This document shows positions 29,187 to 37,254 of a stretch of DNA of 64,000 nt, piece by piece. Under the pieces are notes generated by a model. The model was not told the DNA's origin and did not search any database. It was given only the letters and a program-made list of their open reading frames with translations. The stretch covers positions 62,001-126,000 of the forward strand of contig NZ_JADJNP010000001.1 of NCBI RefSeq assembly GCF_016714275.1, given 5' to 3'. Each line of letters opens with the position of its first letter. Position 1 is the stretch's first letter. This DNA comes from Tessaracoccus sp. Its GTDB lineage: Bacteria > Actinomycetota > Actinomycetes > Propionibacteriales > Propionibacteriaceae. Position numbers and translations under genes: made by a program.

Positions 29187-30143
29187 TCAGAGGGTGTGGT
29201 CCGCCTGCGCGATCACGTCAGCGGGGATCGCCACGCCCATGCGCGTGGCGGCCTCGGGGTTGACCGTGAACTCCAACGACTCCTGGATCTCCACGGGCGT
29301 CGTCGCGGGGTCGGCTCCCTCCAGGATCTTCACGGCGATCTTCGCAGTCTGGAAGCCCTGCGCCTTGTAGTCGGTGGCAAGGCTCGCGGCGGCGCCGCGG
29401 GCGACCGAGTCGGCGTCGGAGGTGAACAGCAGGCTGCCCTTCTGCTCCGCGGCCTGCACGAGGGACTCGATGGCACTCACGACCGTGTTGTCGTTGCCCA
29501 CCCAGTAGGCGTCGACGTCGAGCGACTCCGCGGCCTGGGCGACCTCTGCCGAGTCGGTGACGGTCACGGTCTTCACCTCGATGTCACGGGCACTCGCGGC
29601 CCGCGACATGGCAGCAGCCTGGAACTCGGCATTGATCTCCTTGGAGGTGTAGACGATGCCGAGGGTCTTGATGCCGGGGAGGATCTGCTGCAGCCGGTCC
29701 AGCTGCAGGTCCGGCGGGATCTGATCCGACGTCCCGGTGACGTTGTGCCCAGGCTTCTCCATCGAGTCGACGAGGCCGGCTCCGACGGGCTCGGTCACGG
29801 ACGCGAAAACGATCGGCCGGTCGGTGACGGCCTGGGCCAGCGACTGCGTCGGTGGTGTCGCGATCGTCAGGAAGAGGTCGTAGTCGCTCGAGGCGAACTT
29901 CGAGGTGATGTTCGCGAGGGTCTGCTGGTCGCCCTGAGGATTCTGGAAGTCGAGCGTGAGATTCTCGCCCTCGACGTAGCCGGCCTCCTTGAGCCCTTCC
30001 GTGAAACCCTCGTAGATCGCGTCCAACGACGGGTGGGAGACGATGGTCACGGCACCGATCTCCACGGTCGAGTTCTGTTCCTGCCCGCAACCGGTCAGCA
30101 CCAGCGCGGACAGTGCGGCTCCTACAAGGAAACGGCGCAGCAT
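29187..30143 (-). CDS. ABC substrate-binding lipoprotein (PF04392 type), copy 2
   Basis: 318 residues, paralogous to the next gene along its whole length (EIGAVTIVSHPSLDAIYEGF, DYDLFLTIATPPTQSLA, RPIVFASVTEPVGAGL). Lipobox VLTGCGQEQ. It lacks the long Gly/Pro linker of copy 1. A good GAGGAG site precedes the ATG, and a TAGGGT -10 candidate lies at 30172-30177, so it probably heads the transport operon. Two binding proteins for one permease suggest related but different ligands. Confidence 0.87.
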   Translation of the reverse strand: MLRRFLVGAALSALVLTGCGQEQNSTVEIGAVTIVSHPSLDAIYEGFTEGLKEAGYVEGENLTLDFQNPQGDQQTLANITSKFASSDYDLFLTIATPPTQSLAQAVTDRPIVFASVTEPVGAGLVDSMEKPGHNVTGTSDQIPPDLQLDRLQQILPGIKTLGIVYTSKEINAEFQAAAMSRAASARDIEVKTVTVTDSAEVAQAAESLDVDAYWVGNDNTVVSAIESLVQAAEQKGSLLFTSDADSVARGAAASLATDYKAQGFQTAKIAVKILEGADPATTPVEIQESLEFTVNPEAATRMGVAIPADVIAQADHTL

Positions 30144-30201
30144 CGGGGGCTCCTCTCGAGTACGGTGCCCAACCCTACTGGGCGACGCGGACAGAAAGTG
30201 A

Positions 30202-30229
30202 ATGAGGGGCCCCGCACGGGGCCCCTCAT
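30202..30229 (-). terminator. Terminator after rplQ
   Basis: Perfect 12-bp stem with a 4-base loop (arms 30202-30213 and 30218-30229, ATGAGGGGCCCC) about 20 bases past the rplQ stop. In the rplQ direction it is followed by a moderately T-rich stretch. It ends the alpha ribosomal operon. Confidence 0.85.
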
Positions 30230-30248
30230 CCTCAACGCGAAGTGAGCG

Positions 30249-30773
30249 TCACTTGGCCGCTTCAGCCTCGGCAGCGTCCTCGGCGACCTCAGCAGCCTCG
30301 ACGACGGGCGCCTCTTCAACCTCAACGGTCTCGACGACCGGCTCGGCCTTCTTCTCCGCCTTGGCAGGCTTCGCGGTCTTCGCCTTCGGGGTCACCGGCT
30401 CCGTGATGATCTCGATGACCGCCATCGGGGCGTTGTCACCCTTGCGGGGACCGATCTTCGTGATGCGGGTGTAGCCACCCTCACGATCGGCGAGCGCCGG
30501 GGCGACCTCGTCGAACAGCTTCTTCACGAGACGATCCTCGGGGGCCGAGTTCTTCTTGTCGAAGAGGGTCGCGAAGACGAGGCGACGCGAATGAAGATCG
30601 CCGCGCTTGGCCTTCGTGATGACCTTCTCGGCGAGCGGCTGCACGCGGCGGGCCTTGGTCTCGGTCGTGGTGATGCGACCGTGCTCGATGAGCTGACCGG
30701 TCAGGTTGCGCAGCATCATGCGCTCGTGCGTGGCGCTGCCGCCCAGGCGGGCGCCCTTGGTTGGCTTGGGCAT
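30249..30773 (-). CDS. rplQ: 50S ribosomal protein L17
   Basis: The L17 core is clear: MPKPTKGARLGGSATHERMM, then LTGQLIEHGRITTTETKA, ending near KIGPRKGDNAPMAVIE (about residue 120). A 50-residue Ala/Glu/Val/Lys-rich tail follows, giving 174 residues; such low-complexity tails are common in actinobacterial L17. It is the last gene of the infA-rpmJ-rpsM-rpsK-rpsD-rpoA-rplQ block. Confidence 0.96.
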   Translation of the reverse strand: MPKPTKGARLGGSATHERMMLRNLTGQLIEHGRITTTETKARRVQPLAEKVITKAKRGDLHSRRLVFATLFDKKNSAPEDRLVKKLFDEVAPALADREGGYTRITKIGPRKGDNAPMAVIEIITEPVTPKAKTAKPAKAEKKAEPVVETVEVEEAPVVEAAEVAEDAAEAEAAK

Positions 30774-30807
30774 TGCTAGAACTCCAGTTGGTTAGAGGTG
30801 TGGGCGG

Positions 30808-31818
30808 TCAGTACTGCTCGGTCTCGGCGAAGTCCGAGTCCTCGTCGTAGCGCTCGATGGCCTGCAGCGGGTCGAAGCCCGGGTGCGAGTCCCGCAGCGC
30901 GAGGCCGAGACCCGCGAGAGTCTCCTTCACCTCGTCGATCGACTTCGAACCGAAGTTGCGGATGTCGAGCAGGTCCTCCTCGCTGCGGGCGACGAGCTCA
31001 CCGACGGTGTGGATGCCCTCGCGCTTGAGGCAGTTGTAGGAGCGGACCGAGAGGTCGAGGTCCTCGACCGGCAGGTTCAGCGACTCGGTGATCTGCTCAT
31101 CGACGGGCGACGGGCCGATCTCGATGCCCTCGGCCTCGACGTTCAGTTCGCGGGCGAGGCCGAACAGCTCGACCAGCGTGCGGCCGGCCGAGGCGACGGC
31201 GTCGCGCGGGGCGATCGAGGACTTGGTCTCGACATCGACGATCAGGCGATCGAAGTCGGTGCGCTGGGCGACACGGGTCGCCTCGACCTTGTAGGTCACC
31301 TTCAAGACCGGCGAGTAGATCGAATCCACGGGGATGCGACCGATCTCGGCCTCCGGGTCCTTGTTCTGCGCCGCGGAGACGTAGCCGCGTCCGCGCTCGA
31401 CGACGAGCTCCATCTCGAGCTTGCCATGGTCGTTCAGCGTGGCGATGTGCAGGTCCGGGTTGTGGATCTCCACACCCGCCGGGGGCTGGATGTCGCCCGC
31501 GGTGACCGCACCGGCGCCAGCCTTGCGCAGGTACATGACCACCGGCTCGTCCTCCTCCGAGGACAGCACGAGGCCCTTGAGGTTGAGGATGATCTCGGTG
31601 ACGTCCTCTACGACGCCCTCCAGGGTGGAGAACTCGTGCTGGTTGCCCTCGATCTTGATGCTGGTCACAGCCGCGCCCGGGATGGACGACAGCAGCGTGC
31701 GACGCAGCGAGTTGCCGAGCGTGTAGCCGAAGCCGGGCTCCAGCGGCTCGATGACGAACCGCGAACGGAAGTCGGAGACGACTTCCTCGGAGAGGGTCGG
31801 GCGCTGAGCGATGAGCAT
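30808..31818 (-). CDS. rpoA: RNA polymerase alpha subunit
   Basis: Alpha dimerises to nucleate RNA polymerase assembly. The N-terminal domain (GFGYTLGNSLRRTLLSSIPG) and the C-terminal domain that contacts UP elements (LSVRSYNCLKREGIHTVGEL, FGSKSIDEVKETL) are complete. I start at ATG 31818 (MLIAQRPTLSEE, 336 residues) because an AAGGAAAG ribosome site sits directly before it; an in-frame ATG at 31839 would put that site inside the gene. Confidence 0.97.
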   Translation of the reverse strand: MLIAQRPTLSEEVVSDFRSRFVIEPLEPGFGYTLGNSLRRTLLSSIPGAAVTSIKIEGNQHEFSTLEGVVEDVTEIILNLKGLVLSSEEDEPVVMYLRKAGAGAVTAGDIQPPAGVEIHNPDLHIATLNDHGKLEMELVVERGRGYVSAAQNKDPEAEIGRIPVDSIYSPVLKVTYKVEATRVAQRTDFDRLIVDVETKSSIAPRDAVASAGRTLVELFGLARELNVEAEGIEIGPSPVDEQITESLNLPVEDLDLSVRSYNCLKREGIHTVGELVARSEEDLLDIRNFGSKSIDEVKETLAGLGLALRDSHPGFDPLQAIERYDEDSDFAETEQY

Positions 31819-31933
31819 TGACTTTCCTTCCCGCGCCAACCGCTATCTGATGGCGCGAACTTTGGTAGGGGTGGCCCAGAACGGGCCGGGAACGCCGTCG
31901 ACCGGGTGCCCGGCCGACGGCGAACGCGTCAGA

Positions 31934-32539
31934 TCACTTCGAGTAGAGCTCGACGATCATCTGCTCAGCCACGTCGATCGCGATCTGCTCGCGGACGGGG
32001 AGCTGGTGGACCAGGATGCGCATCCGGTTGGGGCGCGCCTCGAGCCACGCCGGCACGGCGCGCTCGCCGTGGGTCTCACGGGCGATGATGAACGGGGTCA
32101 GGTTCAGCGACTTCTCCGCGACATCGATGATGTCGTGTGCGCGGACGCGGTACGACGGGATGTCGACGCGAGCCCCGTTGACGAGGAAGTGGCCGTGCAC
32201 GACGAGCTGACGCGCCTGGCGGCGGGTCGCGGCGAATCCAGCGCGGTACACGACGTTGTCGAGACGCGATTCGAGGATCTGCAGCAGACGGTCGCCGGTC
32301 TTGCCGGGGTGACGGTCAGCCTCCTCGTAGTAGCGACGGAACTGCTTCTCCAGAACGCCGTACGCGAAGCGCGCCTTCTGCTTCTCCTTGAGCTGCAGCG
32401 AGTACTCGGAGTCCTTGGTGCGGCCGCGGCCGTGGACACCCGGGGGGTACGGGCGGCGCTCGAAGGCCTTGTCGTTGCCGACGAGGTCAGTCCCGAGGCG
32501 ACGGGACTTCTTGGTCATTGGGCCGGTATAACGAGCCAT
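31934..32539 (-). CDS. rpsD: 30S ribosomal protein S4
   Basis: 201 residues. It has the S4 N-terminal region (MARYTGPMTKKSRRLGTDLV) without zinc cysteines, and the S4 RNA-binding domain (SRLDNVVYRAGFAATRRQARQLVVHGH). S4 starts 30S assembly and, in E. coli, represses its own operon. Position between rpsK and rpoA is canonical. Confidence 0.96.
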   Translation of the reverse strand: MARYTGPMTKKSRRLGTDLVGNDKAFERRPYPPGVHGRGRTKDSEYSLQLKEKQKARFAYGVLEKQFRRYYEEADRHPGKTGDRLLQILESRLDNVVYRAGFAATRRQARQLVVHGHFLVNGARVDIPSYRVRAHDIIDVAEKSLNLTPFIIARETHGERAVPAWLEARPNRMRILVHQLPVREQIAIDVAEQMIVELYSK

Positions 32540-32563
32540 GGTGTTAGTCCTTTACTCTCGGGC

Positions 32564-32971
32564 TCAGACGCGACGGCGCTTGGGCGGACGGCAGCCGTTG
32601 TGCGGCACCGGGGTCACGTCGGAGATCGCGCCAACCTCGAGGCCGACGGCGCCGAGCGAGCGGATCGCGGTCTCTCGGCCGGAGCCGGGACCCTTGACGA
32701 AGACGTCGACGCGCTTCATGCCGTGCTCCATGGCGCGGCGGCCCGCGGCCTCGGCGGCCATCTGGGCAGCGAACGGCGTCGACTTGCGGGAGCCCTTGAA
32801 ACCGACGGTGCCGGCGGAGGCCCAGGAGATCACGGCGCCCGTGGGGTCGGTGATCGAGATGATGGTGTTGTTGAAGGTGCTCTTGATGTGCGCCTGGCCG
32901 GCGAGCACGTTCTTCTTTTCCTTGCGGCGCACCTTGGTCTTGGCGGCCGCCTTGCGGCTTGCAGTAGCCAT
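32564..32971 (-). CDS. rpsK: 30S ribosomal protein S11
   Basis: 135 residues. It has the S11 body AHIKSTFNNTIISITDPTGAVISWASAG and the conserved end VGAISDVTPVPHNGCRPPKRRRV. A basic N-terminal extension is typical. It lies in the platform of the small subunit. Gene order with S13 and S4 is the usual one. Confidence 0.96.
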   Translation of the reverse strand: MATASRKAAAKTKVRRKEKKNVLAGQAHIKSTFNNTIISITDPTGAVISWASAGTVGFKGSRKSTPFAAQMAAEAAGRRAMEHGMKRVDVFVKGPGSGRETAIRSLGAVGLEVGAISDVTPVPHNGCRPPKRRRV

Positions 32972-33016
32972 TAAGTCTTTACTCCTTGAGTCCTGAGAAG
33001 GCCCAACCCGTCAGGG

Positions 33017-33391
33017 TCAGCGCGCCTTCTTCTTGCCAGCGACGGCCTTCTTCTTGCCCTTGCGGGTGCGCGCGTTGGTGCGGGTGCGCTGACCACGAAC
33101 CGGGAGCCCGCTGCGGTGGCGGCGGCCCTGGTAGTTGCCGATCTCGACCTTGCGACGGATGTCGGCGGCGACGCTGCGGCGCAGGTCACCTTCGGTCTCG
33201 TAGTTGGCCTCGATGTGGTCGCGCAGCGCGACGAGCTGGTCGTCGGTCAGCTGGTGGACTCGGAGATCGCCGCTCACACCGGTGGCGGCGAGGGTCTCGG
33301 CGGCACGGGTCTTTCCGATGCCGAAGATGTAAGTCAGTGCAACCTCGAGGCGCTTTTCGCGCGGGAGGTCGACACCAATGAGGCGTGCCAT
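33017..33391 (-). CDS. rpsM: 30S ribosomal protein S13
   Basis: 124 residues from ATG 33391 (MARLIGVDLPREKRLEVALT). The helix-two-turn-helix region and the basic tail RTNARTRKGKKKAVAGKKKAR that contacts P-site tRNA are present. The frame is open further upstream but that part lacks S13 similarity. An unusual 250-nt structured spacer separates it from rpmJ. Confidence 0.96.
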   Translation of the reverse strand: MARLIGVDLPREKRLEVALTYIFGIGKTRAAETLAATGVSGDLRVHQLTDDQLVALRDHIEANYETEGDLRRSVAADIRRKVEIGNYQGRRHRSGLPVRGQRTRTNARTRKGKKKAVAGKKKAR

Positions 33392-33415
33392 CAGGCGGTA
33401 CCTTTCCTGGGTTTT

Positions 33416-33637
33416 CGGTCCCTGCCCTTTCGGGGCTGGTCTCAGGACCGCGAAGGTGTGTGGCGTGACGCGTCCTCGTCGCCTGTGGTGCCTCTCGGGC
33501 GCCGACGGGGCCTTGGCCTTCGTCCAAGGGTGGGGGTCCCGTGAGGGACCCGTGCGTGCACGTTGCTTCAGTTGTCGGCGGAGCGGGGCGGTTGCCCTCT
33601 TCCGCGGTGTTCTACTCGCCCGAGGCCTCACGGCCTC
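33416..33637 (-). promoter_or_regulatory. Structured leader between rpmJ and rpsM
   Basis: Three good hairpins occupy this 250-base gap on the transcribed strand. The first is GAGGCC/GGCCTC (33622-33637), directly after rpmJ. The second is a perfect GGGTCCC/GGGACCC stem (33534-33551). The third is a two-tier stem CGGTCC/GGACCG enclosing GCCC-CGAAA-GGGC (33416-33450), ending 25 bases before the rpsM ATG. In E. coli S4 represses this operon by binding structured mRNA upstream of rpsM, so a similar role is possible but inferred. Confidence 0.5.
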
Positions 33638-33641
33638 AGGG

Positions 33642-33755
33642 TCAGCCCTGACGCTGCTTGTGGCGCGGGTTGTCGCAGATCACCATCACACGACCGTGCC
33701 GGCGGATGACCTTGCACTTGTCGCAGATCTTCTTGACGCTCGGCTGAACCTTCAT
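33642..33755 (-). CDS. rpmJ: 50S ribosomal protein L36 (zinc form)
   Basis: 37 residues, MKVQPSVKKICDKCKVIRRH, with the complete zinc set C-x2-C...C-x4-H (the C+ type). It is the smallest ribosomal protein and lies after infA as usual. The zinc form suggests that zinc-free paralogues, if any, lie elsewhere. Confidence 0.96.
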   Translation of the reverse strand: MKVQPSVKKICDKCKVIRRHGRVMVICDNPRHKQRQG

Positions 33756-33961
33756 TCGAGCAACCTTTTCAATCGGCGACTGGGAGCGCGGACGCGCCCA
33801 ATCTTGTGTTGGATGAATCTCGGCCATCGCCCCAGGCACGCGAGCGCGTCCGGGCAGAGACGACCGACGCACAACCTTACGCCACCACGCGGGTATTCCA
33901 CAAAACGCCAAACGCGCCCTCCCCGAGCGGGGATGGCGCGTCAATGGCGGGGCGGCGTCGG

Positions 33962-34183
33962 CTACTTGTGCCGGTAGACGATCCGGCCACGCGTCAGGTC
34001 GTAGGGGGACAGCTCAACGACGACACGGTCGGCAGGCAGGATGCGGATGTAGTGCTGGCGCATCTTGCCGCTGATGGTCGTCAGAACCTTGTGGCCGTTG
34101 GCCAGCTCGACGCGAAACATCGCGTTGGGCAGCGCCTCGACCACGGTGCCCTCAAGCTCGAGGGCTCCTTCTTTCTTCGCCAT
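33962..34183 (-). CDS. infA: Translation initiation factor IF-1
   Basis: 73 residues with the S1/OB fold of IF-1: KKEGALELEGTVVEALPNAMFRVELANG, then GKMRQHYIRILPADRVVVELSPYDLTRGRI. IF-1 binds the A site during initiation. It begins the infA-to-rplQ transcription unit with its own promoter. In most actinobacteria map lies directly upstream; here map is 11 kb away. Confidence 0.97.
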   Translation of the reverse strand: MAKKEGALELEGTVVEALPNAMFRVELANGHKVLTTISGKMRQHYIRILPADRVVVELSPYDLTRGRIVYRHK

Positions 34184-34252
34184 GAACTCTCATTCTGTTC
34201 TCGCCTCTTCACGACTGCGGCATCGGGTGCCACCGAGGCTGTTCGACCGGCC

Positions 34253-34281
34253 ATTTTACGCTCAGTGGCCCCGGAACCCAA
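34253..34281 (-). promoter_or_regulatory. infA operon promoter
   Basis: -35 TTGGGT (34276-34281), 17-base spacer and -10 TAAAAT (34253-34258) on the reverse strand, about 70 bases before the infA ATG. This good match explains how the alpha-operon genes are expressed after separation from map. It is back-to-back with the leaderless promoter of the YciI gene. Confidence 0.7.
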
Positions 34282-34324
34282 ACCGCCCGCCGAGCGCCCG
34301 GATCGAAGCCGATAGAGTCGCCCC

Positions 34325-34609
34325 ATGTTGCATTTCGCCGTCCAGTACACCTATGTCGAGGACGCCGCCGCGCTCGACGCCACCCGCCCCGCGCACCGCG
34401 ACTACCTGAGGACTCTGCTCGACGGACCGCTGCTGGCTGCCGGCCCGCTCGTCGGCTCTCCCCTGCCCGGCGCGCTCCTGATCTTCCGCGCCGAGAGCGC
34501 CGACGCCGTCGTCACCCTCTTGGACCAGGACCCCTTCTGGACCGAGCGCCTGATCGTGGAGCGCAGCGTCGAGCAGTGGAACCCCGTGCTAGGGGTGTTT
34601 GCCGCTTAA
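34325..34609 (+). CDS. YciI-like (YCII domain) protein
   Basis: 94 residues. It has the YCII ferredoxin-like fold: an initial FAVQYTY strand, a conserved H in RPAHRDYLRTLLDGPLLAAGPL, a GALLIF strand and a DPFWTERL segment that resembles the family's DPF motif. Function is unknown; some relatives act as dehydrochlorinases or small regulators. A TAGAGT -10 (34313-34318) ends 6 bases before the ATG, so it is probably leaderless. The 112 bases after it hold an intergenic repeat-like sequence and no gene. Confidence 0.85.
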   Translation: MLHFAVQYTYVEDAAALDATRPAHRDYLRTLLDGPLLAAGPLVGSPLPGALLIFRAESADAVVTLLDQDPFWTERLIVERSVEQWNPVLGVFAA

Positions 34610-34721
34610 GCACCGGCTCACTGGTTTCACTTCGACACGACGCCGCGCTTCGCTTGCGCGTCGGCTCAGTACGGCGCGACACGGACGCTCATTCCTCGCG
34701 GTCCGGCTCGACCAGCGGGGC

Positions 34722-35612
34722 TCACCTAACCGCGTCAGACTCGACGACCCACGTGTTGCAGTCGCCCATCGTCTCGGCGTAGAGGCCGCGGGTGCCCCAG
34801 TAACGCAGCGAAGCGCGGGTGCCATGCGCCCTGTCCTCGCGCATCCGGTCGAGGCGGGCGATCCAGCCGTCGTAGGCCGCCTGGTCGAAGGTCACCGCGT
34901 CGTTGCGGCGCGTCATCGCTGCCGACCAGCACACCGCCTGGAGCTCAGATCTGCGCTCCAGCTGCAGACCGCCCCGTGCGACAAGTCGGTTGGCGGTGAT
35001 CCCGAACAGTGCCTGCAGGTGGTGCCCGTACTCATGGGTGACCATCTCGGCGACCGCGAGATCCCAGGACTGCGCCTGTGCGAGGTGGCCGTCGCCGAAG
35101 TGCACGGAGCCGGTACCGACGGCGCAGTAGAACGCCGGAGCGTCGACGTGACCGCACTCACTGTCCGAACCGTCGCCGACGAAGAAGTGGACGGCAGGCT
35201 CGAGCGTCGAGAGGCCGAACTCTACGAGCACGGGACGCCACCCCGCGTGGACGCAGTGCCACTGGGCCTGCACCGCGGCCTGCCACTCTCCCACCTCGCG
35301 GACTCGGGCGGGCGCAGGGCATCCGGTCAGGGCGACGGGAACGACGTCGTTGATCGCTGCCGACTGCGCGGCGAACAGCGGCGAGGTCGGGTCAGGCTCG
35401 GGGAGCGGGTCCCAGGAGACGGGCGGAAGCCGCCAGGGCTCGACCGAAGGAGTCGGCGGAGCGCTGGGAGGCACCTCGGCCGGGCGGACTGTCGGGTGCA
35501 GCAAGGCAAGACCTGCGGCGACCAGTGCGCCGGCCAGAACGACCGCCAAAAGCGGCGCCCTCCCCCGACCGGGTGCCGGACCAGCGGACCGGCGCGGCGC
35601 GTTGCCCTCCAT
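34722..35612 (-). CDS. Neutral zinc metallopeptidase, membrane-anchored (YpfJ type)
   Basis: 296 residues. An N-terminal basic stretch and one membrane segment (LLAVVLAGALVAAGLALL, about 20-38) are followed by a Pro-rich linker and an extracellular domain. The zinc-binding HEYGHH motif is near residue 190, with a downstream acidic residue in the EL-x-AVCWSA segment. This is the YpfJ/KPN_02809 family of predicted zinc proteases; substrates are unknown. It ends 7 bases before the DUF1707 start region and is probably cotranscribed with that gene. Confidence 0.82.
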   Translation of the reverse strand: MEGNAPRRSAGPAPGRGRAPLLAVVLAGALVAAGLALLHPTVRPAEVPPSAPPTPSVEPWRLPPVSWDPLPEPDPTSPLFAAQSAAINDVVPVALTGCPAPARVREVGEWQAAVQAQWHCVHAGWRPVLVEFGLSTLEPAVHFFVGDGSDSECGHVDAPAFYCAVGTGSVHFGDGHLAQAQSWDLAVAEMVTHEYGHHLQALFGITANRLVARGGLQLERRSELQAVCWSAAMTRRNDAVTFDQAAYDGWIARLDRMREDRAHGTRASLRYWGTRGLYAETMGDCNTWVVESDAVR

Positions 35613-35619
35613 GCACGTC

Positions 35620-35979
35620 TCAGAAGAGGAAAGCGATCAGCAAGAGCAGCATCGCGAGCAGCGTGACTCCCACCACGCCGACCATGATGGCCGCGGGGAC
35701 CAGGCCGCGCGACGGCGCGACCTGCCCCGCCGGGAGTTTCCCCTGCTCGACGATGGCGGGGACGTTGTCCGCCGCGGCGGGCAGCCGCTCAATCACCGGG
35801 ACGAGCTCGCCGAGCGTCCGCGCCGCGTAGACGAGGTCCATGTCGGCGGCGTACTGGTCGTGCGAGATACGCCCGTCCGCGAAGGCCTCGTTGAGCCGCC
35901 GCGTGATCGAGTCGCGCTCTGTGTCGTCGACGGGGTCGGCAGAGCGCTGGATGTACTTCGAGCTGGGAGGCAACGCCAT
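35620..35979 (-). CDS. DUF1707 small membrane protein
   Basis: 119 residues from ATG 35979. The N-terminal DUF1707 domain (DDTERDSITRRLNEAFADGRISHDQYAADMDLVYAARTLGEL) is followed by a linker and a C-terminal membrane helix (AAIMVGVVGVTLLAMLLLLIAFLF). Function is unknown; such proteins are common in actinobacteria. A TATCAT -10 (35987-35992) lies 7 bases upstream of this ATG, which rules out the longer frame and indicates a leaderless transcript. Confidence 0.8.
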   Translation of the reverse strand: MALPPSSKYIQRSADPVDDTERDSITRRLNEAFADGRISHDQYAADMDLVYAARTLGELVPVIERLPAAADNVPAIVEQGKLPAGQVAPSRGLVPAAIMVGVVGVTLLAMLLLLIAFLF

Positions 35980-36080
35980 GCGGACCATGATAGGTGGCGC
36001 GATCCGCGTGCCCGCGGCAAGTAAGCTGCCGCGCAGCGCACGTGAATCCTCACACCATCGTCGACGAGCAAGGAGCAGGC

Positions 36081-37097
36081 ATGACACAGGAGTCAACGCA
36101 GGCCCCCGCTAGGCACACGATCTACGAGGTGGCCCACGCCGCAGGGGTGTCTATCGCCACCGTCTCGCGAGCGCTGAGCAAGCCCGAGGTCGTCTCACCG
36201 GGGACCCGCGAGCGGGTCCGCGCGGCTATCGAGCGACTCAACTACGTGCCCGACGGCGCCGCCCGCGCCCTCGCCGCGAGGCAGAACGAGGCCTACGCCC
36301 TGATGCTGCCCGAGTTGAGCGGGCCCTACTACGCGGAGCTGCTCAGTGGCTTCGAGGCTGCGGCGGCCGAGACCGGGGCCAGCGTCATGGTGACCCTCAC
36401 GAAGGACAAGGGAGACCTCGACGGCATCGCGCGCCGGCTTGCCGGTCGCGTCGACGCGCTCGCCATTATGGGCAACGTCCACGTCTCCCAGACGACGCTC
36501 GACGCCATCCGACGGAAGATTCCCGTCGTCACCTTCGCCGGCAACTCCCACGGCGGCGTCGAGAGCCTCTCCACCGAGAACCATGCCAGCGCGCGCGAGC
36601 TGACCGCACACCTCCTCGACCAGCACCATCGGTCTCGACTGCTCTTCCTCGGCGACCCCAGCCTCGCTCCAGACATCCGGGAACGCCACGAGGGATTCGT
36701 CGCAGCGCACGACGAGCGCGGCCTCGCGTGCGCCGATCCCATCGCCTGCGCGCCGCTCGAGGCCGAGGGCGAGCACATCGGGAGCCTCGTCGCCACCGGG
36801 GACCTGCAGACGGATGGCCTTGTCTGCGCGAACGACGAGCTCGCCCTCGCCGTGCAGCGGCGCCTCCTCCAGGACGGCATCGACGTCCCCCGGCAGATCT
36901 CTGTGACCGGCTGGGACGACATGCTTGCTGCCCGTTACGTCACGCCTGCACTCACCACCGTCCGGCAACCCGTCCGGGAGCTGGGCCGCCGCGTCATCGA
37001 ACGCATCCAGCACCTCCGGGGCAACTCACCGAACGAGGGTCACCCCCGTCGACTGCCCACATCGGTGGTCCTTCGCCAGTCCTGCGGCTGCACCTAA
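36081..37097 (+). CDS. LacI-family transcriptional regulator of the sugar operon
   Basis: 338 residues. The helix-turn-helix (TIYEVAHAAGVSIATVSRAL, residues 13-32) with hinge helix YVPDGAARALA precedes a sugar-binding domain (ALMLPELSGPYYAELLSGFE, SVTGWDDMLAARYVTPALTTV). An AAGGAG site precedes ATG 36081. The gene stops 7 bases before the -35 of the downstream ABC operon, whose start site carries a LacI-type palindrome. It very probably represses that operon until a sugar binds; the inducer is unknown. A TAAGCT -10 candidate is at 36022-36027. Confidence 0.92.
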   Translation: MTQESTQAPARHTIYEVAHAAGVSIATVSRALSKPEVVSPGTRERVRAAIERLNYVPDGAARALAARQNEAYALMLPELSGPYYAELLSGFEAAAAETGASVMVTLTKDKGDLDGIARRLAGRVDALAIMGNVHVSQTTLDAIRRKIPVVTFAGNSHGGVESLSTENHASARELTAHLLDQHHRSRLLFLGDPSLAPDIRERHEGFVAAHDERGLACADPIACAPLEAEGEHIGSLVATGDLQTDGLVCANDELALAVQRRLLQDGIDVPRQISVTGWDDMLAARYVTPALTTVRQPVRELGRRVIERIQHLRGNSPNEGHPRRLPTSVVLRQSCGCT

Positions 37098-37104
37098 AAA
37101 GCCT

Positions 37105-37149
37105 TGCGCTCGCCATGAGGTCGGTGTACGGTCGATGTAAGCGCTTACT
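37105..37149 (+). promoter_or_regulatory. Sugar operon promoter with LacI-type operator
   Basis: -35 TTGCGC (37105-37110), exact 17-base spacer, -10 TACGGT (37128-37133). The perfect palindrome GTAAGCGCTTAC (37138-37149) lies over the predicted transcription start at about 37139-37141. It has the central CG step and AAGCGCTT core of LacI/GalR-family sites. The layout is a textbook repression site; the leader to the first gene is about 115 nt. Confidence 0.8.
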
Positions 37150-37254
37150 TTCATACGTAATTCGACCAGGTCGAGGCTCAACGACGTTCCTCGGGCGTAC
37201 TGCCCGCCTCCGCGTCGCGACGAGTCGACGGCCGCGACAACTGAGGAGAGACAG

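Noticed and set aside
27561..30245. An 894-codon rightward open frame across the ABC uptake genes
   Set aside because: It lies opposite three well-supported genes and its composition (Asp, Arg, His, Gly, Val) is a frame shadow.
30249..30400. Frameshift in rplQ because of its long tail
   Set aside because: The Ala/Glu/Val-rich extension stays in frame and such tails are normal in actinobacterial L17.
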